A DNA stretch of 13,011 bases from Betaproteobacteria bacterium (GTDB taxonomy: Bacteria; Pseudomonadota; Gammaproteobacteria; Burkholderiales; SG8-39), in NCBI GenBank assembly GCA_005881355.1, contig VBDM01000035.1:479-13489 (forward strand), written 5' to 3'. The first letter of the stretch is position 1; each line of letters opens with the position of its first letter. The notes beneath the pieces are model-generated. The model worked only from the letters and a program-made list of their open reading frames with translations, was not told the DNA's origin and made no database searches. Shown here in pieces: positions 1-7,850 of the stretch. A program made the translations under genes and the position numbers.

Positions 1-1
1 C

Positions 2-1450
2 GAACACCACCTGAGTCACGCCGCCAGTGCTTTTTTTCCGTCCCCCTTCGAGCGCGCTGCCATCCTCACCATGGACGGCGTGGGTGAATGGACCACTACC
101 TCGCTTGCCCTGGGAGACGGGCGCGACCTGAAAGTCGTCCGCGAGATCCATTTTCCGCACTCCTTGGGACTGCTCTACTCGGCGTTCACCTATTACACGG
201 GATTCAAGGTCAACTCGGGCGAATACAAGGTCATGGGGCTCGCGCCGTACGGAGATCCCAGGTTTGCGAACGCGATCCGGGAAAGCCTGATCGACGTCAA
301 GGAAGACGGCAGCTTTCGCCTTAACCTGGAGTACTTCGAGTATTGCACGGGGCTGACCATGACGAACGGCCGCTTTGACGAGTTGTTCGGCGGCCCGCCG
401 CGCAAACCCGAGGCGCCACTCACCCAGCGCGAGATGGATCTCGCGGCGTCAATCCAGGCGGTGACCGAGGAGGTGGTGCTGAAGCTCGCGCGATCCGTAG
501 CGCGGGAAACCGGTGAGAAAAACCTGTGTCTCGCAGGGGGCGTTGCGCTCAACTGCGTGGCCAACGGCAAGCTCCTGCGCGAGCGCTGCTTCGACCGATT
601 GTGGTTGCAGCCTGCGGCCGGTGACGCGGGCGGAGCTCTGGGCGCGGCGCTCGTCGCTTGCCACTTGTTCCAAAAGCAGGGACGGCCCATCAACGGCGCC
701 CTGGATGGAATGCATGGGGGGTACCTCGGACCCGAATACGGACAGGCCGATATCGAGCATTGGCTCAGCAAGGCAGGCGCCGTGTTCGAGCCCATGGACG
801 ACGAGGCGTTGCTCGAGGCCTGCGCGCGCTCGCTGACGGAGGGCAAGGCACTCGGCTGGTTCCAAGGAAGGATGGAATTTGGCCCGCGTGCGCTCGGCGC
901 CCGCTCGATCCTCGGTGACGCGCGCTCGCCGACGATGCAGAAGATGCTCAACCTCAAGGTCAAGTACCGCGAATCGTTCCGCCCATTCGCGCCCTCCGTG
1001 CTGAGCGAGGACGCGGCGCAGTGGTTCGACCTGGATGTGGACAGTCCCTACATGCTGCTCGTCGCAGACGTGGCTCAAGCGCACCGGATTCCGATGACCG
1101 ACGAGCAGAACGGGTTGTTTGGGATAGCCAAACTGAATATTCCGCGTTCCTCGATCCCCGCAGTAACGCACGTTGACTATTCCGCGCGTGTTCAGACTGT
1201 GCACCGGGAAACGAATGCCCGCTATCACGAGCTCCTTTGCCGGTACAAGCGGCTCACCGGCTGCCCGGTGATCGTCAATACCAGCTTCAACGTGCGCGGC
1301 GAGCCGATTGTGTGCACGCCGGAGGACGCTTTCCGCTGCTTCATGGGCACCGAGATCGAGACGCTTGCTATGGGCAACTGCTTCCTCGTCAAGGAGCGGC
1401 AGAACCCGGCGTTGCGCCAAAACTACGAGCACCGGTTCGAGCCCGACTGA
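2..1450 (+). CDS. Carbamoyltransferase, NodU/CmcH family (5' partial)
   Basis: This enzyme would transfer a carbamoyl group from carbamoyl phosphate to a hydroxyl, here probably on a sugar of the polysaccharide or its precursor. The frame is open from base 2, and the residues before the first internal ATG (71) already carry the family motif EHHLSHAASAFFPSPF followed by MDGVGEW, so the real start lies upstream of the window. The HHxxH cluster belongs to the metal-binding Kae1-like N-terminal domain. Further on are LAGGVALNCVANGKL (about 533-573) and the C-terminal domain motifs FGPRALGARSILGD and YRESFRPFAPSVL, then VNTSFNVRGEPIV. 482 residues are visible; family members are usually about 560-600, so roughly 100 are missing. 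No defect is seen. The substrate cannot be told from sequence; the neighbours suggest a glycan. Confidence 0.93.
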   Translation, partial: EHHLSHAASAFFPSPFERAAILTMDGVGEWTTTSLALGDGRDLKVVREIHFPHSLGLLYSAFTYYTGFKVNSGEYKVMGLAPYGDPRFANAIRESLIDVKEDGSFRLNLEYFEYCTGLTMTNGRFDELFGGPPRKPEAPLTQREMDLAASIQAVTEEVVLKLARSVARETGEKNLCLAGGVALNCVANGKLLRERCFDRLWLQPAAGDAGGALGAALVACHLFQKQGRPINGALDGMHGGYLGPEYGQADIEHWLSKAGAVFEPMDDEALLEACARSLTEGKALGWFQGRMEFGPRALGARSILGDARSPTMQKMLNLKVKYRESFRPFAPSVLSEDAAQWFDLDVDSPYMLLVADVAQAHRIPMTDEQNGLFGIAKLNIPRSSIPAVTHVDYSARVQTVHRETNARYHELLCRYKRLTGCPVIVNTSFNVRGEPIVCTPEDAFRCFMGTEIETLAMGNCFLVKERQNPALRQNYEHRFEPD

Positions 1451-1464
1451 CGCGGGAGAATCCC

Positions 1465-1482
1465 AGGGACGGCCCCTTTTCT
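1465..1482 (+). terminator. Weak hairpin with T-rich tail after the carbamoyltransferase
   Basis: A short inverted repeat, AGGG (1465-1468) and CCCT (1474-1477), encloses a 5-nt loop and runs into TTTTCTT. It lies 15 nt after the carbamoyltransferase stop. The stem is only 4 bp, so it is a weak intrinsic terminator candidate. The AGGGACGGCCCCTTTT core also resembles short dispersed REP-type elements seen in some proteobacteria, but this is an impression and only one copy is present here. The rest of the 160-nt gap (1451-1610) shows nothing else convincing. Confidence 0.25.
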
Positions 1483-1610
1483 TCCTGAGGCGACCGGGAC
1501 GACCAGCGCTTTGTCGTGTCGCGGGCACCGGGAGATCGCACGCCGTGGTCCGCCCCCGAAGTTGTATCGGCCGGGCAATTTCTAAGACGACTGGGAAGGG
1601 TCGTTGACAA

Positions 1611-3029
1611 ATGAGCGCTTCGGGCAGAAACGTCGCCGACAGGGTATTGGTATTTATCCGGAATGCAATTGTGGTCGGCTTATTTACGCTGCTTTTGATG
1701 GAGCTTGCGCTGAGAGCGATCGGATTCTCTCGAGTGGAACTCTATGAACCTGATCCCCTGATCGGATGGTCGGGGCGCCCGGGGGCGGAGGGGACTTACT
1801 CGGATGAGGGGGGCGCGGAGGTTCGGATTTCTGCTGCCGGAGTGAGGGACCGTGAGCGAGGCGTCGTCAAGCCCCGGGACGTCTGGCGCGTGGCTGTGCT
1901 TGGGGACTCATACACTGAAGCGCTACAGGTAGCCGAGGACAAGCGCTTTACGTCCGTGATGGAGGGCCTGTTGGCCGTGTGCGATGCAGGCGGCGGGCGG
2001 CGCATCGAAGTGCTCAATTTTGGAGTATCCGGGTTCGGCACTGCCCAGGAGTATTTGCTCCTGAAACACCGGGTACTTCAGTACGCGCCCGATGTCGTCG
2101 TTCTGGCGTTCCTTCCGGGTAACGATATTACGGATAACGTGCGTGCTCTCGATCCAAGCCACGCCTCCCGACCGTATGTAACGTTAAACGACGGCGGCCA
2201 AATTGTCTGGGACCGTTCGTTTGAAAACACCCGCTCTTTTCGGATCAGGTCGAGCGCATTATTTCGCGCGGTATTGAGCCTCTCGGATTTCTCCAGGGGC
2301 ATACAGGCCGGGTTCTTCGTCCGCGACATTTGGCGCCGCATGCGCTCCGTGGAAGAGGAGCCGGAGGAGAAGGACGAGAAGATGGAAAAAACAGTCGAGC
2401 AAGGACTGTCGGATGGAGTCTTCTCTGAGCCGCGTGGCTCCGAGTGGCTGCAGGCATGGAAAGTCGCCGAAAGGTTGATCGAGGAGATCAGTAATTTGAC
2501 GGCGCAGAGCAAAGCGCGGTTCTTGTTGGTCACCCTTTCGAGCGGAATTCAGGTGCCTCCGGACGCGAAACATTCCGCTGAGACGGCTCGAAGGCGCGGC
2601 CTGGCGAACCTCTTCTATGCAGATGATCGATCGCATGCGTTTGCTGTTCAGAAGAGGATTGAAGTCCTGAGTCTGGCGCGCCCATTAGCCGAGTATGCGC
2701 AGCGAAAAAAAGTGTTTTTGCATGGCTTTCCCCGCACGACGCGAAGGTTGGCCATGAACATGAATGTATTGGGGTCCGGACACTGGAACGAAGAAGGACA
2801 TCAAGCGGCGGGCGAGTTGATCGCGGGATATTTGTGTCTGCGGCCCGCCCAATCTCCCGGCAACGATGTCCGCGAGCGATTCCCAAGCGCTCGCGCTCGA
2901 AAAGCTACGTTTGAAGTGTCCCTTTTGGCCGGGTATCTAGGGGCTCGACCACAAGCAGCAGGCCCCAACGGCGCCGACAGGTCCGGCTCGGGGCGGGAAG
3001 TAATGCTTCGTCAGGGGGTTCACCGCTGA
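1611..3029 (+). CDS. Membrane-anchored SGNH/GDSL hydrolase-like protein
   Basis: This is probably an esterase or acyl-modifying protein of the SGNH superfamily working at the outer face of the inner membrane. A hydrophobic segment (about residues 12-33) looks like a signal anchor. The nucleophile block is VAVLGDSYTEA with Ser100 as the likely catalytic serine. VVVLAFLPGNDITDN fits the block containing the oxyanion Asn, and HWNEEGH (391-397) supplies the candidate catalytic His. The Asp usually found two or three residues before that His is not there (the local sequence is GSGHWN), so the triad is incomplete or differently built. About 63 residues follow IAGYLC, low in predicted structure and rich in Arg, Gly and Ala, which looks like a non-family tail. 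ATG 1611 is preceded by GGGAAGGG (1593-1600). SGNH proteins in polysaccharide loci often handle O-acetyl groups; that role is inferred here. Confidence 0.82.
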   Translation: MSASGRNVADRVLVFIRNAIVVGLFTLLLMELALRAIGFSRVELYEPDPLIGWSGRPGAEGTYSDEGGAEVRISAAGVRDRERGVVKPRDVWRVAVLGDSYTEALQVAEDKRFTSVMEGLLAVCDAGGGRRIEVLNFGVSGFGTAQEYLLLKHRVLQYAPDVVVLAFLPGNDITDNVRALDPSHASRPYVTLNDGGQIVWDRSFENTRSFRIRSSALFRAVLSLSDFSRGIQAGFFVRDIWRRMRSVEEEPEEKDEKMEKTVEQGLSDGVFSEPRGSEWLQAWKVAERLIEEISNLTAQSKARFLLVTLSSGIQVPPDAKHSAETARRRGLANLFYADDRSHAFAVQKRIEVLSLARPLAEYAQRKKVFLHGFPRTTRRLAMNMNVLGSGHWNEEGHQAAGELIAGYLCLRPAQSPGNDVRERFPSARARKATFEVSLLAGYLGARPQAAGPNGADRSGSGREVMLRQGVHR

Positions 3030-3197
3030 GCCGTTCGGACTATGCCTCGCCCCGCGAGCGCAGCACGGGCGTCAACAACCCCTTCCTATGCTGTGACCAA
3101 TGCTTGGGCAGGCTGGCGCGCGCGTATGCGGAGAAAGGGTTGCTTGCTGCGGCGCAGCGCCTCGCCGCTCGATTCGCTGCAACCATGAGAGGCGGTC

Positions 3198-4511
3198 ATG
3201 AAGCTTAGCGTCTGGGGTCTCGGATACGTTGGGACCGTTTCGGCGGGTTGCCTCGCCCAGGAAGGTCATGAAGTCATCGGCGTCGATTCGGAGCAGACGA
3301 AGGTCGATCTGATCAACGCTGGCAAGACCCCCATCATCGAAAAGGACATCGGCCGGATCATAAGACAGCAGGTGGCCGCCGGCCGGCTGTCCGCGACGAT
3401 GGATGCCGCCGTCGCGGTCCAGCGAACCGATCTGTTTCTGATCTGCGTGGGAACGCCCAGCCGCAGCAACGGCGACATCGAGCTGAAATACGTGCGCCGC
3501 GTATGCGAGCAGATCGGAGCGGCCCTGCGCAGCCATCCGGGCGCGCCGGTCGTGGCGGTTCGCAGCACCCTGCTGCCCGGAACCATGCGTGAAGTGGTCA
3601 TTCCGACGCTCGAAGCGTGCTCGGGCCGGCGCGCCGGCCTTGAATTCGGTGTTTGCATCAACCCGGAGTTCCTGCGCGAAGGGACCGCGGTGCGCGATTA
3701 TTTCAACCCGCCCAAGACCGTCATCGGCGAGCTCAACCGCGCAAGCGGGGATCTGCTGATGAATCTCTACGCCCGCATCGAGGCGCCGCTCGTCCGCACC
3801 GACATCGAAACCGCCGAGATGGTCAAATACGCGGACAACGCGTGGCACGCGCTCAAGGTGGGTTTCGCCAACGAGATCGGCAATATTTGCAAAGGGCTCG
3901 AGGTGGACAGCCACCGCGTGATGGACATTTTCTGCCGGGACACCACGCTCAATCTCTCGCCGTATTACCTGAAGCCCGGCTTCGCGTTCGGCGGCTCGTG
4001 CCTGCCCAAGGATCTGCGCGCGCTGCTGTACAAGGCGAAAACGCTCGACGTCTCGCTTCCCATCCTCGCGGCAATCCTGCCGAGCAACGAGCAGCAGATC
4101 GAGCGCGGGGTGCGGGCCGTGATCGAAAAAGGCAGCAAGAAGGTCGGCGTGCTCGGGTTCAGCTTCAAGGCGGGGACGGACGATCTACGCGAGAGCCCGG
4201 TGGTGGAGCTGACCGAGCGCCTGATAGGCAAGGGGTTTGATCTGCGTATCTATGACAAGAGCGTCAGCCTGGCGAGCATCCATGGAGCGAATCGCGATTA
4301 CATTCTCAATCACATCCCCCATATATCGCGACTGATGGTCGCGAGCATCGATGAGGTCCTCGATCACGCCGGCACCATCGTCATCGGTAATGCAGCGCCG
4401 GAGTTCCGCGATGTTCCCAAGCGCCTGACCGATGGCCAGGCCATCATCGATTTTGTCCGCGTTACCGATTCGCGCAGCATTGCCGGTGTCTACGAAGGGA
4501 TTTGCTGGTAG
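3198..4511 (+). CDS. algD: GDP-mannose 6-dehydrogenase (AlgD type)
   Basis: This cytoplasmic enzyme oxidises GDP-mannose to GDP-mannuronic acid with two NAD+, the committed step to mannuronate-containing polymers. The 437 residues match the length of Pseudomonas AlgD (436), and the match runs end to end as I recall that protein, including the final EGICW. Visible parts are the Rossmann motif GLGYVG (7-12), ICVGTPS, INPEFLREGTA, the central helix region ending HALKVGFANEIGNI, the catalytic block FGGSCLPKD with Cys268 at the AlgD position, and GFSFKAGTDDLRESP in the UDP/GDP-binding C-terminal domain. It could be confused with UDP-glucose 6-dehydrogenase, but length and these motifs favour the GDP-mannose enzyme. 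The start at ATG 3198 follows GAGAGG at 3187-3192. It heads a tightly packed block, with the next gene 7 nt downstream. No other alginate genes are in view. Confidence 0.93.
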   Translation: MKLSVWGLGYVGTVSAGCLAQEGHEVIGVDSEQTKVDLINAGKTPIIEKDIGRIIRQQVAAGRLSATMDAAVAVQRTDLFLICVGTPSRSNGDIELKYVRRVCEQIGAALRSHPGAPVVAVRSTLLPGTMREVVIPTLEACSGRRAGLEFGVCINPEFLREGTAVRDYFNPPKTVIGELNRASGDLLMNLYARIEAPLVRTDIETAEMVKYADNAWHALKVGFANEIGNICKGLEVDSHRVMDIFCRDTTLNLSPYYLKPGFAFGGSCLPKDLRALLYKAKTLDVSLPILAAILPSNEQQIERGVRAVIEKGSKKVGVLGFSFKAGTDDLRESPVVELTERLIGKGFDLRIYDKSVSLASIHGANRDYILNHIPHISRLMVASIDEVLDHAGTIVIGNAAPEFRDVPKRLTDGQAIIDFVRVTDSRSIAGVYEGICW

Positions 4512-4518
4512 TCAGGGT

Positions 4519-5451
4519 ATGAGCCAATCCCGCATGAGCGCATCGCACGCGACCGCCCGGGAGCGTGGCGCGATGCACGACCGCGCGCATTCGCCGATGC
4601 GGGTTGCGCCTCGGGGCGACGAGACCCCAACCGCATACCCGCTGCGCGAGCACTACCTTATCGAGCGTGAGCTCGCCGATCGCCTGCGCAGCGCCCCGCG
4701 GTCGGAACGGGGCGCGCTCTATTCAGAGCTGTACGACGAGCTGTTTCGGCGCGTGCCGTACCATCCGATGCTGCACGTGGGCGACCTCCCGCAGCGCGAG
4801 CACGATATCACCCGTCCGCTCAGGCTCCTGCGCAGCTTCCTGACTTGCGAGAGCGTGTTCATGGAGATCGGCGCCGGAGACTGCGCGCTCGCAATGCGCG
4901 CGGCGTCGCTTGCGAAGCAGGTCTACGCGATCGATGTGTCCGAGGAAATCACCCGGAGCGTCGTGCCGCCTGGCAATTTCAAGCTAATCCTGTCGGATGG
5001 TTGCAGCATCCCGGTCCCGGAGGGCGGCATCGATGTCGCTTTCAGCAACCAGTTGATGGAGCACCTTCATCCGGAGGACGCGGGCGAGCAGTTGCGCAAT
5101 ATCTACCGCAGCCTCGCGCCCGGCGGAGCCTACGTGTGCATCACGCCGAACCGCATGTACGGTCCGCACGACATCTCGAAGCATTTTGACCAGATCGCGA
5201 CGGGCTTTCATCTGCGCGAATACACCGCGAGAGAGATTCGGAAGCTTTTTGTCGACGCCGGGTTCGCCGAAGTGCGCTTCTACGCGAGCGCGCGCGGCAG
5301 GTTCCTGCGCTGCCCCTATTGGGTGATCGCTGCGCTTGAGTCGACTCTCGGCGCCCTGCCGTATCCACTCAGAAAGCGCCTGGCATACACCAAGCCGATG
5401 CGCGCTGTTCTGGGCCTGTGGGTCGCCGCGATCAAGAAGGAGGCGCTGTAG
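4519..5451 (+). CDS. Class I SAM-dependent methyltransferase
   Basis: This is a predicted cytoplasmic methyltransferase of the Methyltransf_11/25 type, 310 residues from ATG 4519. The SAM site is seen as VFMEIGAGDCALA (motif I, Glu116-Gly120), then VYAIDVSEE with the acidic residue at the end of strand 2, IDVAFSNQLMEHLHPED (motif II/III) and LAPGGAYVCITPN. The first 90 or so residues before the fold are polar and Arg-rich, with YPLREHYLIERELADRL resembling the leader of glycan methyltransferases. An in-frame ATG at 4432 would overlap algD by 80 nt and is not preferred. ATGs at 4534, 4573 and 4597 are alternatives because no strong ribosome site precedes 4519. Its stop TAG shares a base with the next start. 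The target is likely a sugar or glycolipid, by context only. Confidence 0.85.
   Translation: MSQSRMSASHATARERGAMHDRAHSPMRVAPRGDETPTAYPLREHYLIERELADRLRSAPRSERGALYSELYDELFRRVPYHPMLHVGDLPQREHDITRPLRLLRSFLTCESVFMEIGAGDCALAMRAASLAKQVYAIDVSEEITRSVVPPGNFKLILSDGCSIPVPEGGIDVAFSNQLMEHLHPEDAGEQLRNIYRSLAPGGAYVCITPNRMYGPHDISKHFDQIATGFHLREYTAREIRKLFVDAGFAEVRFYASARGRFLRCPYWVIAALESTLGALPYPLRKRLAYTKPMRAVLGLWVAAIKKEAL
5437..5443 (+). promoter_or_regulatory. Strong ribosome binding site fixing the GT4 start
   Basis: AAGGAGG lies 7 nt before GTG 5451, inside the end of the methyltransferase gene. It selects this GTG over the in-frame GTG at 5418 and indicates translational coupling across the TAGTG junction. 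Confidence 0.8.
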
Positions 5452-6677
5452 TGAGCCGATCCAGGCGTGTCCTGATCCTGGTCGAAAACCTCCCCAGCCC
5501 GTTCGACCGCCGTGTCTGGCAGGAGGCGTGCGCGTTGCGGGCTGCCGGTTACTGCGTTTCGATCCTCTGCCCGACGGGAAAGGGCTGCGATGGGAAATTC
5601 GAGGCGATCGACGGCATTCACATCTACCGCTACCACCTGCCCGTCGAAGCATCGGGGGCGGCGGGCTATGCGGTGGAGTACGCGATTGCGCTCGCCTGGA
5701 CTTTCGCGCTCGCCTGGCGGGTGCTTTTCACGCGCGGGTTCGACGTGATTCACGCCTGCAATCCGCCCGACCTGTTCTTCCTGATCGGAGCATTTTTCAA
5801 GCTGCTTGGAAAGAAATTCGTGTTCGATCACCACGATCTCAACCCCGAGCTCTACGAAGCGAAGTTCGGCCGGCGCGGTTTCTTCCATCGCCTGATGCTG
5901 AAGCTCGAGTACTGGACCTTCCGCAGCGCCGACGTGTCGATCGCCACCAACGAGTCCTACCGACGCATCGCGATCGGGCGCGGCCGCATGCTCCCCGAGC
6001 GGGTGTTCGTCGTACGCAGCGGTCCGAGCTTGGAGCGCCTGAAGGTCCTTCCTCCCGACGAGCGGCTCAAGCGCGGCCGGCGTTACCTGGTCGGCTACGT
6101 CGGCGTGATGGGGAAGCAGGAAGGCATCGACTACTTGCTGCGGGCCGTGCGGCACATCGTGCTCGGGTTTGGGCGCGCCGACGTGCACTTCGGCCTGGTG
6201 GGCGGCGGCACATCGCTCGAAGAGATGAAGGCGCTTGCCGTGGGGCTGGGTGTTGCCGACTTCGTCACTTTCACGGGGCGCGTGCCGGACGGCGAGATGC
6301 TCGCGATGCTCAACACCGCCGACGTGTGCGTCAACCCCGACATCGCCAACGACATGAACGATAAGTCCACGATGAACAAGATCATGGAATACATGGCGCT
6401 CGGCAAGCCGATCGTGCAGTTCGATCTCGTCGAAGGACGCCATTCGGCTCAGCGGGCCTCTCTCTACGCGCGAAGAAACGACGCTTCGGACCTTGCGGCG
6501 AAGATTGTCGAGCTGCTGGACGACCCCGCCCGGCGTGCAGAGATGGGCGAATTCGGGCGCAGGCGCGTGGAGAACGAACTCGAGTGGCGCCACGAAACGC
6601 CAAAACTGCTCGCCGCCTACGATGCGCTCTGGCGCGGCGCTGAGGTTTCGCCCGCGGCACGAGGCGCCCAAACATGA
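5451..6677 (+). CDS. Glycosyltransferase family 4, WbuB-like
   Basis: This is a GT-B fold glycosyltransferase of 408 residues that would add a sugar from a nucleotide donor to a lipid-linked or growing glycan at the cytoplasmic face of the membrane. The N-terminal half opens with VLILVENLPSPFDRRVWQEA, typical of the WbuB-like subgroup common in proteobacterial exopolysaccharide loci, followed by FDVIHACNPPDLFFL and FDHHDLNPELY. The donor-binding half has VGYVGVMGKQEGIDYLL, FTGRVPDGEMLAMLNTADVCVNPD and the E-rich helix NKIMEYMALGKPIVQFD near residue 313. The start is GTG 5451, set by AAGGAGG at 5437-5443, and its first base is the last base of the preceding TAG. It overlaps the GNAT gene by 4 nt (ATGA), so translation is probably coupled. 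Donor and acceptor cannot be read from sequence. Confidence 0.92.
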   Translation: MSRSRRVLILVENLPSPFDRRVWQEACALRAAGYCVSILCPTGKGCDGKFEAIDGIHIYRYHLPVEASGAAGYAVEYAIALAWTFALAWRVLFTRGFDVIHACNPPDLFFLIGAFFKLLGKKFVFDHHDLNPELYEAKFGRRGFFHRLMLKLEYWTFRSADVSIATNESYRRIAIGRGRMLPERVFVVRSGPSLERLKVLPPDERLKRGRRYLVGYVGVMGKQEGIDYLLRAVRHIVLGFGRADVHFGLVGGGTSLEEMKALAVGLGVADFVTFTGRVPDGEMLAMLNTADVCVNPDIANDMNDKSTMNKIMEYMALGKPIVQFDLVEGRHSAQRASLYARRNDASDLAAKIVELLDDPARRAEMGEFGRRRVENELEWRHETPKLLAAYDALWRGAEVSPAARGAQT

Positions 6678-7252
6678 AGCTTCTGCCCCTGGACACGCCT
6701 GAAATCATCGAACTCGCCGCGGGCTGGCTCGCCCAGAAGGAGAACTACCAGTGGCTGGATTTCGGAGGAGGGAAGCAGATCATTACGCCCGCCGTTCTCA
6801 AGATCATGGCGCAGCGGGAAACGCATTTCATGAGGGTGTGGACGTCGGATCGGGACGGCACGCCCATCGGGATTCTCGGCCTGAACAACGTCGATCGCGC
6901 ATCGAGAACCGCGACGTTTTGGGGGGTGGCCGGGGACAAATCCTTCCGCAACCGGGGATCCGGAACCCGCGCCGCGTCAAAGTTCCTGAGCTTGATATTC
7001 CGAGAGCTCGGACTTCACTCGATCAATACCTGGGTCGTGGAAAACAATCCGTCGCTTCGGATCGGGGACCGGCTCAACTACCATTTCATTGGCAGGCAAC
7101 GCCAATGCCACTGCATCGACGGCCGCCTGTACGACCGCCTGCTGTTCGACCTGCTCGCGAGCGAGCACAGGGAGCTTGAGGATGACCGATGGCATCGGTT
7201 GGAAGACCGCAGAATTCATCGCGACGCGGAAAGCTCGGAGAGGGTGATATGA
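6674..7252 (+). CDS. GNAT family N-acetyltransferase
   Basis: This is a predicted acetyl-CoA-dependent acetyltransferase of 192 residues. The central region shows the GNAT pattern: a beta strand IGILGLNNVDRASRTATFWG, the pyrophosphate-binding loop FRNRGSGTRAASKFL (RNRGSGT at 92-98), then a helix, LGLHSINTWVVENN and a final strand pair ending LYDRLLFDLL. Spacing resembles the RimJ/PseH-like acetyltransferases that act on amino groups, and in this setting an amino sugar is the likely acceptor (inference). The last 30 residues are very polar (Arg, Asp, Glu, His) and beyond the domain, possibly reflecting a rearranged 3' end next to the hydroxylase remnant. ATG 6674 overlaps the TGA of the glycosyltransferase by 4 nt, and its own TGA overlaps the ATG of the next small frame. 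Confidence 0.85.
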   Translation: MKLLPLDTPEIIELAAGWLAQKENYQWLDFGGGKQIITPAVLKIMAQRETHFMRVWTSDRDGTPIGILGLNNVDRASRTATFWGVAGDKSFRNRGSGTRAASKFLSLIFRELGLHSINTWVVENNPSLRIGDRLNYHFIGRQRQCHCIDGRLYDRLLFDLLASEHRELEDDRWHRLEDRRIHRDAESSERVI

Positions 7253-7335
7253 ACTATAGAACGGGATGGGCCCGGGAAATCTTCGAAAATATCGGGGAGC
7301 GGAATCGTCAGACCGGACCCGGGACGACCGGCTAA
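7249..7335 (+). pseudogene. 28-codon remnant of aspartyl/asparaginyl beta-hydroxylase C-terminus
   Basis: The frame ATG 7249 to TAA 7335 encodes 28 residues. They align without gaps to the last 29 residues of the beta-hydroxylase gene ending at 12116, with 17 of 28 identical, including the terminal NRQTGPGTTG. The first half matches only at protein level (REIFENIGE against QDIVENVQE), while the last 31 nt are identical in DNA. No hydroxylase homology is seen before 7249, so this looks like the 3' stub of a second, diverged hydroxylase gene cut off by rearrangement. Its ATG overlaps the GNAT stop (ATGA), so it may still be translated by coupling. A functional micropeptide is an alternative but less likely. 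Confidence 0.65.
7301..7331 (+). repeat. 31-bp direct repeat, left copy
   Basis: This stretch is identical over 31 bp to 12079-12109 in the same orientation, 4778 bp away. One mismatch precedes it, after which three more bases agree. It contains a central CCCGGG and codes for RNRQTGPGTTG-type residues in both copies. With the right copy it brackets the flavin reductase, GT1, ABC exporter and beta-hydroxylase genes. Confidence 0.95.
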
Positions 7336-7350
7336 CGTTCGTCAATGGCC

Positions 7351-7356
7351 GGAGGT
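7351..7356 (+). promoter_or_regulatory. Ribosome binding site of the flavin reductase-like gene
   Basis: GGAGGT ends 6 nt before ATG 7363. It favours that ATG over the in-frame ATG at 7345, which has no such site. Confidence 0.75.
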
Positions 7357-7362
7357 GTGGAT

Positions 7363-7842
7363 ATGGACGCGCAGACGAGAAGGAAGACGCTCCGCCTGCT
7401 GTCGAACGGCGTTTACGTTCTGACGTCGCGCAGCGAAGACCGCTACGGGGCGGCCACGGTCACATGGGTCTCGCAGGCGTCCTTCAAGCCGCCGCTGATC
7501 ATGGCGGCGGTCCGGACGGACAGCAATGTGTTCAAATGCCTCGCGGAAAGCCGCAGCGCCGTCCTGCACATCGTAGGCGACAGGCAGCAGGAAATCGCCC
7601 GGCGGTTTTTCTTCCCGACCCACGCGGTGTGCGGAACGATAAACGGCGAAGCGTTCATGGAGGGAAGGACCGCTGCGCCCGTGTTGCCCAACTTGCCCGC
7701 GTATATTGAATGCCAGGTTGAACGGATTGTAGATACCGACGGAGATCACGCAGTGGTTATCCTGCGGGTGGTGGAGGCCGAGTGCCGAGATCAGGTCCGG
7801 CCTTTGACCATGGCGGACACGCCATGGGTATACGGCGGGTGA
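7363..7842 (+). CDS. Flavin reductase-like (FMN-binding split barrel) protein
   Basis: The 159-residue product resembles the flavin reductase-like domain family, which binds FMN and reduces it with NAD(P)H, usually to feed a partner monooxygenase or other flavin-using enzyme. The early part LRLLSNGVYVLTSRSEDRYGAATVTWVSQASFKPPLIMAAV is the family's characteristic first half, with the GAATVTW and SQASFKPP segments lining the flavin site. SNVFKCLAESRSAVLHIVG and the final IVDTDGDHAVVILRVVEAE strands follow. It lacks an extra rubredoxin or oxygenase domain. ATG 7363 is chosen because GGAGGT lies 6 nt upstream. It starts 27 nt after the hydroxylase remnant. No flavin-dependent partner is visible in the window, so its job in a glycan locus is unclear. 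Confidence 0.85.
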   Translation: MDAQTRRKTLRLLSNGVYVLTSRSEDRYGAATVTWVSQASFKPPLIMAAVRTDSNVFKCLAESRSAVLHIVGDRQQEIARRFFFPTHAVCGTINGEAFMEGRTAAPVLPNLPAYIECQVERIVDTDGDHAVVILRVVEAECRDQVRPLTMADTPWVYGG

Positions 7843-7850
7843 GAAGGAGT

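Noticed and set aside
71..1450. ATG 71 as the start of the carbamoyltransferase
   Set aside because: The same frame upstream to base 2 encodes the family HHxxH motif, so the gene begins outside the window.
1495..1504. CGGGACGACC resembling part of the 31-bp direct repeat
   Set aside because: Only 10 bases match, within a G+C-rich background, so chance is sufficient.
1604..1609. TTGACA as a -35 promoter element
   Set aside because: It lies two bases before the ATG at 1611, so a start site would fall within the gene, and no good -10 box is placed after it.
3072..3914. Open frame of 280 codons on the - strand
   Set aside because: It is antisense to algD, with no recognisable motif. A high-GC shadow is the better explanation.
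4432..4518. 29-codon N-terminal extension of the methyltransferase
   Set aside because: It overlaps the end of algD by 80 nt and shows no methyltransferase character; ATG 4519 fits the operon spacing.
5316..6671. Long open frame of 451 codons on the - strand
   Set aside because: It lies opposite the GT4 gene, whose motifs are clear. The predicted product shows no domain and has the His/Arg/Val-rich look of a shadow of high-GC coding.
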